Source: Roseicyclus sp.
GTDB taxonomy: Bacteria; Pseudomonadota; Alphaproteobacteria; Rhodobacterales; Rhodobacteraceae
Assembly (NCBI RefSeq): GCF_018402035.1
Contig: NZ_JAGYJN010000007.1
Coordinates: 21,439-85,438 of the forward strand
Direction: 5' to 3'
DNA length: 64,000 bases
Shown here: positions 41,502 to 54,972 of the stretch, piece by piece
Numbering within the stretch: the first letter of the stretch is position 1
How the letters are laid out: every line of letters starts with the position of its first letter
Notes under the pieces: model-generated
Databases searched by the model: none
Told to the model about the DNA's origin: nothing
What the model saw: the letters and a program-made list of their open reading frames with translations, nothing else
Translations under genes and position numbers: made by a program

Positions 41502-43283
41502 ATGATCGACCTCTCCCTCTCCGAGACCGGCCAAGGCTTGGCGGCCATCGCGATCATGCTGACCATGTTCGCGCTGTTCTTGCGCGAACGCTGGCCGACC
41601 GAGGTGGTGGCCATCGGCGGTGTCGCGGCGTTGTTGATCTTTGGCCTTTTGCCCTTTGATCGCGCGACCGCTGTCTTGTCGAACCCTGCGCCATGGACAA
41701 TCGCCGCCATGTTCATCGTCATGGGCGCGCTGGTGCGCACAGGCTCGCTTGACCGGCTGACCAAATTCGCCGAGGCCAAGGCCGTCTCTCACCCGGCGGT
41801 GGCGGTGGCCACGCTCTTGGCTTTCGTGGCGCTGGCCTCGGCCTTCATGAACAACACACCCATCGTGGTGATCATGCTGCCCATCTTCGTGCAGATCTCC
41901 CGCATCCTTGGCACCGCCCCCTCCAAGCTGTTGATCCCGCTGAGTTACGCCGCGATCATGGGCGGCACGCTGACCCTGATCGGCACCTCCACCAACCTGC
42001 TGGTCGACGGCGTGGCGCGCGCCGAGGGGTTGGCCCCCTTCACCATTTTCGAGATCACCCCCATCGGCCTTGTCGTCGTGGCATGGGGGCTCATCTACCT
42101 GCTGGTCTTTGGCCGCCACCTCCTGCCCGAGCGCAGTTCGATGGCCGCCCTTTTGGGTGGCCCACGGGCCAAGCCCAAATTCTTCACCGAAGTGGCCGTG
42201 CCCGAAGGCTCGGCACTCATTGGCCAGAATGTGAACGAAGTCGATCTTTTCGCCCGTGACGGTGTGCGGCTTGTCGATGTGCTGCGCGGCGATGCCTCGC
42301 TCAGGCGCGATATGTCGGGGGTCGTGCTGCAGCCCGGTGACCGGATCGTTCTGCGCACCGACATGGCCGAGGTTTTGGGGCTGCAAGCTTCCAAGGAACT
42401 GCGCACCGTCGACAAGCTCAGCTCCGTCTCCACTACCACGGTCGAGGTGCTGATCACGCCCGGCGCGCGCATGGTGGGCCGCAGCTTGGGCAGCCTGCGC
42501 CTGCGCCGCCGCTACGGCGTCTATCCTTTGGCCGTGCATCGCCGAAACCAAAATATCGGCATCCAAATCGACGAATTGGTCGTGCGCGTGGGCGACACGC
42601 TGCTCATCGAAGGCGCGCCCGAGGATATCCAGCGTTTCGCCGCCGATATGGACCTTGTCGATGTCTCCAAACCCTCCGAGCGCGCCTATCGCCGGGGCAA
42701 GGCCCCCATCGCCATCGCGGCCATGGCGGGGATCGTGATCCTTGCGGCCTTCAACATCGCCCCAATCCTTGCGCTGGCCGTGGTCGCGGTGGCGGTTGTG
42801 CTGCTGACCGGCTGCATCGACGCGGAGGAGGCGTTCTCTTTTGTCGAAGGGCGGCTTTTGGCGCTGATCTTTGCCATGCTGGCCGTGGGTGCTGCACTCG
42901 ATCACACAGGCGGGATCGAACTGATCGTCGGTCGCATCGCGCCCGCCTTGGTCGATCTGCCACCATGGGTGCTGGTCTGGGCGGTCTATTACATGACCAC
43001 GATCCTGACCGAGATTGTCTCGAACAACGCCATCGCGGTCATCATGGCCCCCATCGCCATCGCGCTTGGCCAAACCATGGGCGTCGATCCGCGCCCGCTG
43101 GTCGTGGCGGTGATGATCGCGGCCTCGGCCTGTTTTGCCACCCCCATCGGCTATCAGACCAATATGCTGGTCTATGGGCCGGGGGGGTATCGCTTCACCG
43201 ATTTCATGCGCATCGGTATTCCCCTCAACCTCAGCCTTGGCGTGGTGGTCTGTCTCACCATCCCGCTGATCTGGCCGCTGTAA
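41502..43283 (+). CDS. SLC13-family permease with two TrkA-C domains
   Basis: A 593-aa transporter of the DASS/ArsB-like fold. Hydrophobic helices occupy residues 1-195 and 395-593, with AFMNNTPIVVIMLPIF and ISNNAIAVIMAPIAIAL-like motifs in the two halves (both contain the conserved NN pair). Two TrkA-C-like domains (about 205-285 and 290-370) are inserted between them and may regulate transport. Substrate could be sulfate, citrate or another anion. AAAGGGA precedes ATG 41502; the TTG start upstream is less likely. Confidence 0.9.
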   Translation: MIDLSLSETGQGLAAIAIMLTMFALFLRERWPTEVVAIGGVAALLIFGLLPFDRATAVLSNPAPWTIAAMFIVMGALVRTGSLDRLTKFAEAKAVSHPAVAVATLLAFVALASAFMNNTPIVVIMLPIFVQISRILGTAPSKLLIPLSYAAIMGGTLTLIGTSTNLLVDGVARAEGLAPFTIFEITPIGLVVVAWGLIYLLVFGRHLLPERSSMAALLGGPRAKPKFFTEVAVPEGSALIGQNVNEVDLFARDGVRLVDVLRGDASLRRDMSGVVLQPGDRIVLRTDMAEVLGLQASKELRTVDKLSSVSTTTVEVLITPGARMVGRSLGSLRLRRRYGVYPLAVHRRNQNIGIQIDELVVRVGDTLLIEGAPEDIQRFAADMDLVDVSKPSERAYRRGKAPIAIAAMAGIVILAAFNIAPILALAVVAVAVVLLTGCIDAEEAFSFVEGRLLALIFAMLAVGAALDHTGGIELIVGRIAPALVDLPPWVLVWAVYYMTTILTEIVSNNAIAVIMAPIAIALGQTMGVDPRPLVVAVMIAASACFATPIGYQTNMLVYGPGGYRFTDFMRIGIPLNLSLGVVVCLTIPLIWPL

Positions 43284-43288
43284 CGCAC

Positions 43289-43333
43289 GGGAAATCTCGA
43301 GATTTCCCACGCGGAAAACCCTCGGTTTTCCGC
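43289..43333. repeat. Tandem hairpins downstream of the SLC13 gene
   Basis: Two adjacent hairpins: the perfect palindrome GGGAAATCTCGAGATTTCCC at 43289-43308, and GCGGAAAAC (43311-43319) with GTTTTCCGC (43325-43333) around the loop CCTCG. They start 6 bp after the stop codon. The same arm sequences recur at 56178-56242. They may act as terminators or as REP-like elements. Confidence 0.7.
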
Positions 43334-43461
43334 CGCCCTTGCCCTTGATCGTGATCAAGGCTGGCCTGCCATGCGCGCCCTATCCTTTGATCAACCGGCG
43401 ATGCCGACGGCACCATCCGGCGCAGCTCTCGGCAAGCCATCACCGCAAAGGATATCGCGTC

Positions 43462-44688
43462 ATGTGGGATATGGTTCTCGACCGGATGCTGGACCGCTTC
43501 ATCGTCACGGGCCAGCTTACGCTGACAGGTCCGGGCGGCATCACGCGCCGCTATGGGCCGGGGCAGGGGCCGCAGGCGCATATCACCCTGACCGATCCCG
43601 CCTTGCCGCGCCGCTTGGTCTTCTCGCCTGAGCTTGCGCTGGGCGAGGGGTATATGGACGGCACCCTCACAATCGCGGGCGATGATCTGGACGGGTTTTT
43701 CACCCTGCTCATCCAAAATGCCGCCCATCCGCCCGTGGGGCTGCGCGCGCTTGACCTCCGCCTGCGCAGATGGCGTCGCTGGCTCGATCAGGCCAATCCG
43801 GCCCACAGGTCACGCGCGAATGTCGCCCATCACTATGACCTCTCGGGCACGCTTTACGATCTCTTCCTTGATGCCGACCGCCAATATTCCTGCGCCTATT
43901 TCCGCGATCCCGGCATGACGCTGGAACAGGCGCAAGCGGCCAAGAAACATCATATCGCGGCGAAACTCTGTCTTTCGCCGGGGATGGAGGTGTTCGAGAT
44001 CGGCTGCGGCTGGGGCGGCATGGCGCTGACATTGGCGCAAGACTACGGGGTCAAGGTCTTGGGGGTCACGCTCTCGGTCGAACAACACAAGATCGCCACC
44101 GAACGCGCCGCGCGTGCGGGCCTATCTGACCGCGTCCGCTTTGCGCTTGCCGATTACCGCGCCATCCGGGGGCAATTTGACCGGATCGTCTCCATCGGCA
44201 TGTTCGAACATGTGGGCGCGCCGCACTACACCGAATATTTCAACCAGATCCGCGACCGCCTCAAACCCGATGGTATCGCGCTGATCCACACCATTGGCCG
44301 CGCCTCCCCGCCCGGTGCCACCAGCCCTTGGATCACCAAATATATTTTTCCCGGCGGCTATGTGCCGGCCCTGTCGGAAATGGCTGCGGCGGTCGAGGCC
44401 GCAAAGCTTTACCCCACCGATCTCGAGGTGTGGCGGTTGCATTACGCCGATACGCTGCGCCATTGGCACGACCGCTTTACCGCGAACGCGGACAGCGCCC
44501 GCGCGCTTTATGACGACCGCTTTTGCCGCATGTGGCGTTTCTACCTCAAGGCCAGCGAACACAGCTTTCGCCATAACCGCCAATGCGTGTACCAGTTCCA
44601 ACTGGCCCGCCACCAAGATGCGGTGCCGCTGACGCGCGATTATCTCTATCCCGCCAAAGCCCCTGAGGCACTGCGCGCCGCCGAGTAG
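43462..44688 (+). CDS. Cyclopropane-fatty-acyl-phospholipid synthase family SAM methyltransferase
   Basis: A 408-aa enzyme that transfers a methylene group from S-adenosylmethionine to unsaturated phospholipid acyl chains. The SAM-binding motif is VFEIGCGWGGMALTLA, then the substrate motif GVTLSVEQ, then FDRIVSIGMFEHVG and YFNQIRDRLKPDGIALIHTIG, and the family C-terminus RMWRFYLKASEHSFRHNRQCVYQFQLAR. The N-terminal accessory domain is present. The ATG at 43462 follows AAAGGA. Both CFA synthase and related unsaturated-lipid methyltransferases have this layout. Confidence 0.9.
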   Translation: MWDMVLDRMLDRFIVTGQLTLTGPGGITRRYGPGQGPQAHITLTDPALPRRLVFSPELALGEGYMDGTLTIAGDDLDGFFTLLIQNAAHPPVGLRALDLRLRRWRRWLDQANPAHRSRANVAHHYDLSGTLYDLFLDADRQYSCAYFRDPGMTLEQAQAAKKHHIAAKLCLSPGMEVFEIGCGWGGMALTLAQDYGVKVLGVTLSVEQHKIATERAARAGLSDRVRFALADYRAIRGQFDRIVSIGMFEHVGAPHYTEYFNQIRDRLKPDGIALIHTIGRASPPGATSPWITKYIFPGGYVPALSEMAAAVEAAKLYPTDLEVWRLHYADTLRHWHDRFTANADSARALYDDRFCRMWRFYLKASEHSFRHNRQCVYQFQLARHQDAVPLTRDYLYPAKAPEALRAAE

Positions 44689-44734
44689 GGTGCTGCCTTC
44701 AGGCGCAGCTTGCGCCCACCCCCGCATTCGCACC

Positions 44735-44762
44735 TTGCGCCCCGGCTGTCCCTGTCTATAAC
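44735..44762 (+). promoter_or_regulatory. Candidate sigma-70 promoter of carB
   Basis: TTGCGC (44735-44740) and TATAAC (44757-44762) are separated by 16 bp, 36 bp before the carB start. The -10 box is a good match; the -35 is moderate. Confidence 0.5.
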
Positions 44763-44797
44763 ACCGCCAATTTGCGCATCGTCTGCCGGGGGATCCC

Positions 44798-48123
<3,326 letters not shown>

Positions 48124-48127
<4 letters not shown>

Positions 48128-48208
48128 GGTGGGTGCAACCCACCACGCGCGCAGCCCCGTAGGGTGGGTGAAACCCACCACTTACCGTAGGCCGGGCTTC
48201 AGCCCGGC
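48124..48208. repeat. Three tandem GTAGG-hairpin repeats
   Basis: Three units start with GTAGG and form hairpins: 48124-48144 (GTAGGGTGGGTGCAACCCACC without break), 48159-48179 (same arms, loop GAA) and 48187-48208 (arms GCCGGGCT/AGCCCGGC). The arms are GGTGGGT/ACCCACC in the first two. The first contains the carB stop and the third contains the stop of the antitoxin-like gene. Similar GTAGGGTGGGT...ACCCACC units occur widely in bacteria as REP-like elements. Confidence 0.8.
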
Positions 48209-48417
48209 ACCCCCGGCCGCGCCTCCAGAAACCGCACCGCCCGCTCCGCGTCAGCGCCTTCCGCGCGCTTGGCGAAGAAGTCCGCCGCGCCCATGGTGCC
48301 GACCTTTTCGGCCAGCGCCAGCGCGATGAACTGGTTGAGCGACACGCCGTCCTTCTCGGCAAAGTCCTCTGCCGCCGTTTTCAACGACTGCGGTAGTCTG
48401 ACAGTGATCCTTGCCAT
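48199..48417 (-). CDS. Ribbon-helix-helix antitoxin-like protein
   Basis: A 72-aa protein whose MARITVRLPQSLKTAAEDFAEKDGVSLNQFIALALAEKVG is a ribbon-helix-helix DNA-binding domain of the HicB/Arc type. The C-terminal tail (GAADFFAKRAEGADAERAVRFLEARPG) would bind a toxin or mediate oligomerisation. No toxin gene is adjacent. The ATG at 48417 is preceded by GGAG. The 3' end runs into a GTAGG hairpin repeat. Confidence 0.78.
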   Translation of the reverse strand: MARITVRLPQSLKTAAEDFAEKDGVSLNQFIALALAEKVGTMGAADFFAKRAEGADAERAVRFLEARPGVPG

Positions 48418-48496
48418 CCTTGAAAACTCCAAATTCTATCGTCTACTCGTAACCCCACCAGTCTAACTTGGGCTCCTCATTCCCCCAAGAGTTTCC

Positions 48497-48880
48497 TCAC
48501 CCCCGCCGCTTCTCCATATCCCCCCAATCTGGCATCGGTTGGCTCGCCTGCCAGTTCTCCCGAAACGGCTCGATCGTCTCTTCCCCGCGCAACAGCCCCG
48601 CAAGCTTGGCATGCATGAAGGCGCGCAGCACATCGTTCATGCGCGGCTGATAGCCCGGCCCCATCGAGCGGAACCAGCGCACCACATCTTGATCCACCCG
48701 GATCGTCAGCCGTTCCTTCGCGCTGTCGCGTCGCGTGGCGATCTCGTGCCAGTCTTGCGGGATGCGTTGATCCAGCCAGATGCGCTGGTGCATGTCCCAT
48801 TCAAAGCGTCGGAGCGCCTCGACCATATAGTAGTGGTGCTCCCGCTGGCGCCTGCCGAGCGGTTTCTCTGTGTTGGTCAT
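48497..48880 (-). CDS. BrnA-type antitoxin-like protein
   Basis: A 127-aa protein. The C-terminal part RLTIRVDQDVVRWFRSMGPGYQPRMNDVLRAFMHAKL matches the BrnA antitoxin family, a ribbon-helix-helix domain that represses the brnTA operon. The N-terminal part (YYMVEALRRFEWDMHQRIWLDQRIPQDWHEI) is an extra segment not in short BrnA proteins. No BrnT toxin is visible on either side, so it is an orphan or a regulator with another partner. It lies on the same strand as the RHH gene 79 bp downstream. Confidence 0.75.
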   Translation of the reverse strand: MTNTEKPLGRRQREHHYYMVEALRRFEWDMHQRIWLDQRIPQDWHEIATRRDSAKERLTIRVDQDVVRWFRSMGPGYQPRMNDVLRAFMHAKLAGLLRGEETIEPFRENWQASQPMPDWGDMEKRRG

Positions 48881-48982
48881 CTGCCCCCCGTTTCATGCGA
48901 ACGGGGGCAGTTTCCGATGAATTGGTTAAAATCGTCTCTATGCTGCGTGTAGCTACAAGATCACGACAGGAACCCTACGCGT

Positions 48983-50329
48983 TCACGCCCCCATGTGCGG
49001 CGCGTAAATCTCCACCACCCGCGCCACCACGGCCGCAAGCGACAGCTCCTCGCTTTCGCCCGTGCGGCGGCAGGTCAGCTCGACCGTGTCGCCCGCCAAC
49101 CCGCGCGGGCCGACCGTGATCCGCCAGGGCAGGCCGATCAGATCCATCGTTGCAAATTTTGCCCCGGCACGTTCCGTGCGGTCGTCGTAAAGCGGCTCCA
49201 AGCCGTTGGAAACGAAGGCTTTATAAAGATCGTTACAGGCCGCGTCGCAGCTTGCATCCCCTTGCTTGAGGTTCACGATCCCCACATGGAAAGGGGTCAC
49301 ACCCTCGGGCCAGATGATGCCATTGTCATCATGCGACGCCTCGATGATCGCGCCCACCAGACGGCTCACGCCGATCCCGTGGCTGCCCATATGCACCGGC
49401 ACGCGGCCCCCCTGACCATCATCGACCAGCGCGCCCATCGCTTCGGAGTATTTCGTCCCGAAATAAAAGATCTGCCCCACCTCGATCCCGCGCGCAACGC
49501 GTTGACGTTCCACGGGAATTTGCGCGAAAACAGCGGCGTCATGGGTCTCGTCGGTGCGCGCGTAACGGGATGTAAACTCTTCTAGGACAGACTGGCACTG
49601 CGCCCGATCATCATAGTCGATCGCCCGATCCCCAAAGCGCAGATCGGTGATCTCGCTGTCGTAAAACACCTCGCTCTCGCCCGTTTCGGCGAGCACCAAA
49701 AACTCATGCGTATCATCGCCGCCAATCGGCCCGCTATCAGCGCGCATCGGGATCGCCTGAAGCCCCATCCGCTCATAGGTCCGCAGGTAGCTGACCAGAT
49801 GGCGGTTATAGGCGTGCAGCGCATCTTCTTTCGTCAAATCAAAGTTATAGCCGTCTTTCATGTAGAATTCGCGGCCCCGCATCACGCCAAAACGCGGGCG
49901 GATCTCGTCGCGGAATTTCCACTGGATCTGATACATCGTCAGCGGCAAATCCTTGTAGCTGGTCACATGCGCGCGGAAGATGTCGGTGATCAATTCCTCG
50001 GCGGTGGGGGTGAACAGCATGTCGCGCTCATGCCGGTCGGTGATGCGCAGCATCTCGGCACCGTAGGCGTCATAGCGCCCGCTTTCGCGCCACAGATCGG
50101 CGGATTGGATCGTGGGCATCAGCATCGGCAGATGGCCTGCCTTCGCCTGTTCTTGGTGAACGATATCCTCGATCTTTTTCAAGACCTTGTAGCCCAAGGG
50201 CAGCCAAGAATAGATACCTGCGCTGGCCTGCTTGATCAGCCCCGCACGCAGCATCAGCCGATGGCTGACGATTTGTGCCTCGGACGGGGTTTCCTTGAGC
50301 ACGGGCAGGAAATAACGGCTAAGGCGCAT
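48983..50329 (-). CDS. proS: Prolyl-tRNA synthetase, short type without editing insertion
   Basis: Charges tRNA-Pro with proline. The 448-aa class II synthetase has motif 1/2/3 elements: [24 protein letters not shown], the motif 2 region [36 protein letters not shown], and [24 protein letters not shown], followed by an anticodon-binding domain. The ~180-residue editing domain of E. coli ProRS is absent, as is usual in alphaproteobacteria. ATG 50329 begins [15 protein letters not shown]. It lies on the same strand as ppx. Confidence 0.95.
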   Translation of the reverse strand: MRLSRYFLPVLKETPSEAQIVSHRLMLRAGLIKQASAGIYSWLPLGYKVLKKIEDIVHQEQAKAGHLPMLMPTIQSADLWRESGRYDAYGAEMLRITDRHERDMLFTPTAEELITDIFRAHVTSYKDLPLTMYQIQWKFRDEIRPRFGVMRGREFYMKDGYNFDLTKEDALHAYNRHLVSYLRTYERMGLQAIPMRADSGPIGGDDTHEFLVLAETGESEVFYDSEITDLRFGDRAIDYDDRAQCQSVLEEFTSRYARTDETHDAAVFAQIPVERQRVARGIEVGQIFYFGTKYSEAMGALVDDGQGGRVPVHMGSHGIGVSRLVGAIIEASHDDNGIIWPEGVTPFHVGIVNLKQGDASCDAACNDLYKAFVSNGLEPLYDDRTERAGAKFATMDLIGLPWRITVGPRGLAGDTVELTCRRTGESEELSLAAVVARVVEIYAPHMGA

Positions 50330-50407
50330 GGGCGTGATCTTTCTGGCGAATGTTGACGGGCGAGGCATACGCCAAAGAAAATCGCCTCACAAGCGCGCTG
50401 GTCCGTG

Positions 50408-51976
50408 TCAGCGCGTCTTGGCGATGATGGGTGCGACCTCCATCGCGGCGGCCAATGCGTTGAAGCGGGCCAAGGCCACTTCGCCAAACAGATCGCGGGC
50501 GGCATCCGTGTGCAGTTCCAAGATCAATTCGCGCCGCTTGGGCCGAAAGCTCATCGCGCCATGATCGGCCAAGTTAGCCACCGCGAACATCGCCCCAAAG
50601 CGCATGGCCCGGCCAAGGATCTCGGCCTCGCGCACCTGGTCTTCGGGCAAAAGTGCTAGCAATTCGGCGTTAAACCCTGTGCCTACGCGGCTGGATTTGT
50701 ACCGATGCAAAAGCGCAAGGCCCAGATAGACGCGCTCTGCATGGGTCATGCCGCCCAGATTTGCGCGGGTGGCGTTGTCGAAACACACCTCGGCCCGGTA
50801 ATCGGGATGGGCACGCCAACTGACGTCATGCAGCAAACAGGCCGCGCGGATCAGGCGCTTTTTGTCATGCTTGGCGCGTGGGAAAAGCGGCTCGACGAAA
50901 TGATAGAGCTTGCGACCAAAACCGGGCATGCGCGACAGCTGCGCCTCGGAATGGCGGGCCGCTTCGATCAGCGGGTCGCGCGCCTTGAGCGCCTCGGACA
51001 TCTGTTCGTAAAGCAGCCCCTCGCGCAGCCCGTAGGAGGAGACCGCAATCTCGCGCGGTTGTAGCTTTCTGACCAGTGCGCGCAGCACTTCGGCCGCCAT
51101 CGGCACAAGGCGCATCCGCTCGGCGCTGGTGCCTGTGCGGGCGCGCAATTCGTTGATGTCGGTTTCTGCGATATATTTCAGCGTCTCAAGGATGCCGCGC
51201 GGTGTCATGCGGTATTCATGCAGCACTTTCAGTGGATAGCCGCGCCGCTCCATATCGATGCGCGCGATCGCCCGCCATGAGCCGCCGACCAAAAACAGCC
51301 GTTCGGTGCCTACTGGAAAGCCCGTGGCAAGGGTCGCGACCTCGGCCTTGATATGGGCGCGCAGCGCTTTTTTATCGACCTTCATGCCCAAAAGCTTGAG
51401 CGGCCCAAGATCCGAGGTAGCGCGGTGGCCAACCTTGCCCGAGCCCTTTAACTCGGCCAATTCCATCGACGAGCCGCCGATATCGCAAATCAACCCAGCC
51501 GCGCCCGGCCATCCCAAAAGTACGCCTTGGGCGGAAAGCCGCGCCTCCTCGGCGCCATCGATGACACGAATCGCAAGCCCTGTTTCCGCCCTGACCTGTT
51601 CGCGAAAGGCCAAGCCATCTTGCGCATCGCGCACTGCCGCTGTCGCCACCGCCAATAGCGGTGAGACCTCGGCAGCCTCGGCCAGACGCGCAAAGCGGCG
51701 CAGTGCGGCCAGCGCGCGTTCCTTCCCCTCGGGGTTGAGGCGGCCGGTCTCAGAAAACCCCATTCCAAGCCCGCAAAGGATCTTTTCATTGAAGAAATAC
51801 GCAGGGCTGCGCGCGGCACCGTCGAAGATCACCATCCGCACCGAGTTCGACCCGATATCGATCACGCCGACGCGCGCCAGTGATTGCGCCTCGGGGCCAT
51901 CGAAAAGCGGCACACCAAAGGGCCCCCATTCGGGGTGAATTTCGGCCTCTTCTGCGCGCATTTGCCGTCCGCTCAT
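50408..51976 (-). CDS. ppx: Ppx/GppA-family exopolyphosphatase
   Basis: Releases phosphate from polyphosphate chains or hydrolyses pppGpp. The 522-aa protein has the ASKHA nucleotide-binding loops VGVIDIGSNSVRMVIFDG and LICDIGGSSMELAEL, and the C-terminal helical HD-like part (LLHDVSWRAHPDY). It is downstream of ppk with 56 bp between them, the common ppk-ppx pairing. The first ATG is used because there is no better start; a second ATG 15 bases later is possible. Confidence 0.93.
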   Translation of the reverse strand: MSGRQMRAEEAEIHPEWGPFGVPLFDGPEAQSLARVGVIDIGSNSVRMVIFDGAARSPAYFFNEKILCGLGMGFSETGRLNPEGKERALAALRRFARLAEAAEVSPLLAVATAAVRDAQDGLAFREQVRAETGLAIRVIDGAEEARLSAQGVLLGWPGAAGLICDIGGSSMELAELKGSGKVGHRATSDLGPLKLLGMKVDKKALRAHIKAEVATLATGFPVGTERLFLVGGSWRAIARIDMERRGYPLKVLHEYRMTPRGILETLKYIAETDINELRARTGTSAERMRLVPMAAEVLRALVRKLQPREIAVSSYGLREGLLYEQMSEALKARDPLIEAARHSEAQLSRMPGFGRKLYHFVEPLFPRAKHDKKRLIRAACLLHDVSWRAHPDYRAEVCFDNATRANLGGMTHAERVYLGLALLHRYKSSRVGTGFNAELLALLPEDQVREAEILGRAMRFGAMFAVANLADHGAMSFRPKRRELILELHTDAARDLFGEVALARFNALAAAMEVAPIIAKTR

Positions 51977-52032
51977 GGGTACGAGTGATGCAACGGACGG
52001 GGGTCGCCCGTCAATTGCAGGGGTGTCGCGGG

Positions 52033-54207
52033 TCAGTCGTGACTATGCGTCAACTCTGGCACATCCTTGGCCCCCGCCGAACCCCGCCCGGAAAGCGAGG
52101 GGTTCTCCATGAAAAAGCGGTGGCAAGAGAATGGGTTGGCTGTCTCAGACAGGTTGGGGCGGACAAAGCTGCCATCGGGCTGCAACACCCAAGATTGCGC
52201 CACATCGGCCAGATTGGCGGCCATGATCTGGCTGACGATCTGGGCCTTGACCGTAGGGTTACGGCATTCGACCAGCGTTTCGACCCGGCGGCTCAGGTTG
52301 CGGCCCATCCAGTCGGCGGACGAGATATAGACCCGCGCCTTTTTCGAAGGTAGCCCATGGCCATCGCCGAAACACATGATCCGGGAATGTTCCAAGAACC
52401 GCCCGACGATGGATTTGACGCGGATATTCTCGCTCAAGCCTTTCACACCGGGGCGCAGCCCACAGATGCCACGGATCACCAGATCGATCTTTACCCCCGC
52501 ACCGGAGGCGGCATAAAGCGCGTCGATCACATCAGGTTCGATCAAGCTGTTGAGCTTGACCCAGATCATCGCAGGCCGCCCGGCCTTGGCATGTTCGATC
52601 TCGGTCGCGATGCTGTCGAGGATCGTGGATTTCAGGCTCAGGGGCGCGATGCGCAGGTTCTCTAGACCCTCGGGCTCGGCGTAGCCACCGACATAGTTGA
52701 ACACTTTGGTCGCGTCGCGCCCGAGCGCGTCGTCACAGGTAAACAGTGATAGATCGGTATAGATGCGCGCTGTGATCGGGTGGTAATTGCCGGTGCCGAA
52801 ATGGGTATAGGTCACCAGCCGATCACCTTCGCGGCGGACCACGGTGCTGATCTTGGCATGGGTTTTGTAGTTGATGAATCCATAGATCACATGCGCGCCT
52901 GCGCGTTCAAGCTTGCGCGATTGGCGGATATTCGCGGCCTCATCAAAACGAGCCTTGAGTTCGACCAGCGCAGTCACGGATTTGCCGTTCTCAGCCGCCT
53001 CGCACAGCGCATCGACGATGGGGGATTCGTAGGAGGTGCGGTAAAGCGTTTGCTTGATGGCCACGACATTGGGGTCGCGCGCAGCTTGGCTCAAGAAGCG
53101 GATCACCATGTCGAAGGTTTCATACGGGTGGTGAAGCAGCATGTCCTTTTGCCGGATCGCGGCAAACATGTCGCCGTCATGATCTTGCACGCGTTCCGGC
53201 ACACGGGGACTGAAGCTGGGCCATAGCAGGTCGGGGCGGCTGTCGATCACCAATTCCTTGAGGCGCACAAGGCCGATCATACCGCGCACCTCAACCACCT
53301 CTTCGGGGCTGACATGCAGTTGATCAATGATCTCGGCCTTCAGGTCTTCGGGCGCGCCTGCACTGATCTGGAGGCGCACCACCTCGCCGCGGCGGCGGCG
53401 CTTAAGGGCGGTTTCAAACTCGCGCACCAGATCTTCGGCCTCTTCCTCAAGTTCCAGATCGCTGTCGCGCAGAACGCGGAAAAGGCATGAGCCGCTAAGC
53501 GTATAGCCGGGGAACAGCGCGCCGATATGCAGGCGCAACAGCTCTTCAAGCGGCAAGAAACGCGCTTTGCCCTCGGCGGCAGGCAAGGAGATGAAGCGAT
53601 CAATCTGGCCGGGAATGGGCAACAAGGCCTGCAATTGCCGACCATCGCGGTCGCGCGTCAATTGCAACGCAAGCGCGATGCCTTCGTTGGGGATGAAGGG
53701 AAAGGGATGCGCCGGGTCGATGGCCAAGGGCGACAGAACCGGAAAGACGCGGCCCATGAAAATCTCGGCCAAGGCTGATTTGTCCTGCGCGGTAAGCTTG
53801 CTGGCCGTCACCACGCTGAGGCCCTCGGCCTCCATCTCGGATTTGAGCGCGTTCCACGCGGCTTGCTGATGCTGCATCAAGCGGCGCGCATCGGCATTGA
53901 TCAGTTTCAGCTGCATCGCAGGCGTGCGCCCGTCCGCCGCAGGGGTCAGATTGCCCTCTTGCGCCAGACCGCGCAGGCCCGCCACGCGCACGGTGTAGAA
54001 CTCGTCAAGATTGCCCGCCGAGATCGAGGCAAACCGCACGCGTTCAAGCAGCGGCACACGCGGGTTCATCGCCTCTTCCAGCACGCGCCAATTGAACGCC
54101 AGCCATGACAGCTCGCGATTGAAAAAACGTTGCGGGCCGGTGATCTGCGCCTCTGGAAGGGCGACCGGCTCAGGCAGGGGGGCGGAGAGGAAATCGGCAA
54201 AGCTCAT
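52033..54207 (-). CDS. ppk1: Polyphosphate kinase 1
   Basis: Polymerises the terminal phosphate of ATP into polyphosphate at the membrane. The 724-aa enzyme has the N-terminal [20 protein letters not shown], the catalytic His region [13 protein letters not shown] (autophosphorylated His), and the C-terminal [32 protein letters not shown] and [14 protein letters not shown] motifs. Length is normal. It is followed by ppx, so chain synthesis and degradation are co-regulated. Confidence 0.96.
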   Translation of the reverse strand: MSFADFLSAPLPEPVALPEAQITGPQRFFNRELSWLAFNWRVLEEAMNPRVPLLERVRFASISAGNLDEFYTVRVAGLRGLAQEGNLTPAADGRTPAMQLKLINADARRLMQHQQAAWNALKSEMEAEGLSVVTASKLTAQDKSALAEIFMGRVFPVLSPLAIDPAHPFPFIPNEGIALALQLTRDRDGRQLQALLPIPGQIDRFISLPAAEGKARFLPLEELLRLHIGALFPGYTLSGSCLFRVLRDSDLELEEEAEDLVREFETALKRRRRGEVVRLQISAGAPEDLKAEIIDQLHVSPEEVVEVRGMIGLVRLKELVIDSRPDLLWPSFSPRVPERVQDHDGDMFAAIRQKDMLLHHPYETFDMVIRFLSQAARDPNVVAIKQTLYRTSYESPIVDALCEAAENGKSVTALVELKARFDEAANIRQSRKLERAGAHVIYGFINYKTHAKISTVVRREGDRLVTYTHFGTGNYHPITARIYTDLSLFTCDDALGRDATKVFNYVGGYAEPEGLENLRIAPLSLKSTILDSIATEIEHAKAGRPAMIWVKLNSLIEPDVIDALYAASGAGVKIDLVIRGICGLRPGVKGLSENIRVKSIVGRFLEHSRIMCFGDGHGLPSKKARVYISSADWMGRNLSRRVETLVECRNPTVKAQIVSQIMAANLADVAQSWVLQPDGSFVRPNLSETANPFSCHRFFMENPSLSGRGSAGAKDVPELTHSHD

Positions 54208-54294
54208 AGCTGTGGCCTAATTGTGGTTCGTGACAATTGCATGACGCAGTGCGCTATTTTGCGTTGCCTTTCGCGCGGCGTCGAGGGGGGCGAA

Positions 54295-54972
54295 TTACCC
54301 CTCATCACGCGCCAAGATCGCACGCACATGTTTCAGCCCCGGCCTTTGCTTGTCGGCTAGCGCTTCGGCATCGAGGCGGGCGATGAAGTCGCGCGCTTGC
54401 GCCAAAGATCGCTCGATGCGCGGCAAGATGTAGCCCAACAGCGCGGGCGTTAGCGCCATTTGGCGATCGGCGGCAAGCTTGACCAGCACCGCCGCGATGA
54501 GTTGGTCATCGGGGGCCGCAAGGGTCAACTGGCCCGCCTGCTGCATTCGGCTGTCGAGATCGGGCAAGCTTAACCCCCAGCGCGCGGGCGCGCTTCGGGC
54601 CGTGACCAGCAAGGCGACATTGCGATGTGCGCAGGCATTGTGGAGGTGAAACAGCGCCTCTTGCGCCGCATGCGCGCCCGCGATTTGGTCGGCATCCTCG
54701 ATCGCGATGGCTTGCGTCTCGGCCAGATCGGTGGGGTTGAATGCCCCGATATCGCGCGCCGCGATCAGCCGCGCGCCCGATTGGTCGCAAAACACATGCG
54801 TCAGATGGGTTTTGCCTGACCCCGCCGGACCCACCAAAACCATCTTGGACAAGGGCCAATCGCGCCATGCCTCAACCCCTGCGACGGCCGCAGCATTGGC
54901 ATCGGAGACGAAGAAATCGCTACGCCCCATCGCCGCGCGAAAGGGAAGGTCCAAGACCAATTGGCGGGCCAT
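54295..54972 (-). CDS. hdaA: HdaA-type DnaA regulatory inactivation protein
   Basis: A 225-aa AAA+ protein homologous to the DnaA ATPase domain that promotes hydrolysis of DnaA-bound ATP with the beta clamp. QLVLDLPF near the N-terminus is a clamp-binding motif. The Walker A is LVGPAGSGKTH, the Walker B region IAIEDADQI, and the sensor motifs follow (TARSAPARW, LDSRMQQAG). The start ATG (54972) overlaps the stop of the perM-like gene (TGATG), so they are coupled. This perM-hdaA arrangement is conserved in alphaproteobacteria. Confidence 0.9.
   Translation of the reverse strand: MARQLVLDLPFRAAMGRSDFFVSDANAAAVAGVEAWRDWPLSKMVLVGPAGSGKTHLTHVFCDQSGARLIAARDIGAFNPTDLAETQAIAIEDADQIAGAHAAQEALFHLHNACAHRNVALLVTARSAPARWGLSLPDLDSRMQQAGQLTLAAPDDQLIAAVLVKLAADRQMALTPALLGYILPRIERSLAQARDFIARLDAEALADKQRPGLKHVRAILARDEG

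Noticed and set aside
41463..43358. 631-residue open frame on the minus strand
   Set aside because: It is fully antisense to the SLC13 permease gene and has the same His/Gln/Asp-rich shadow composition of high-GC DNA.
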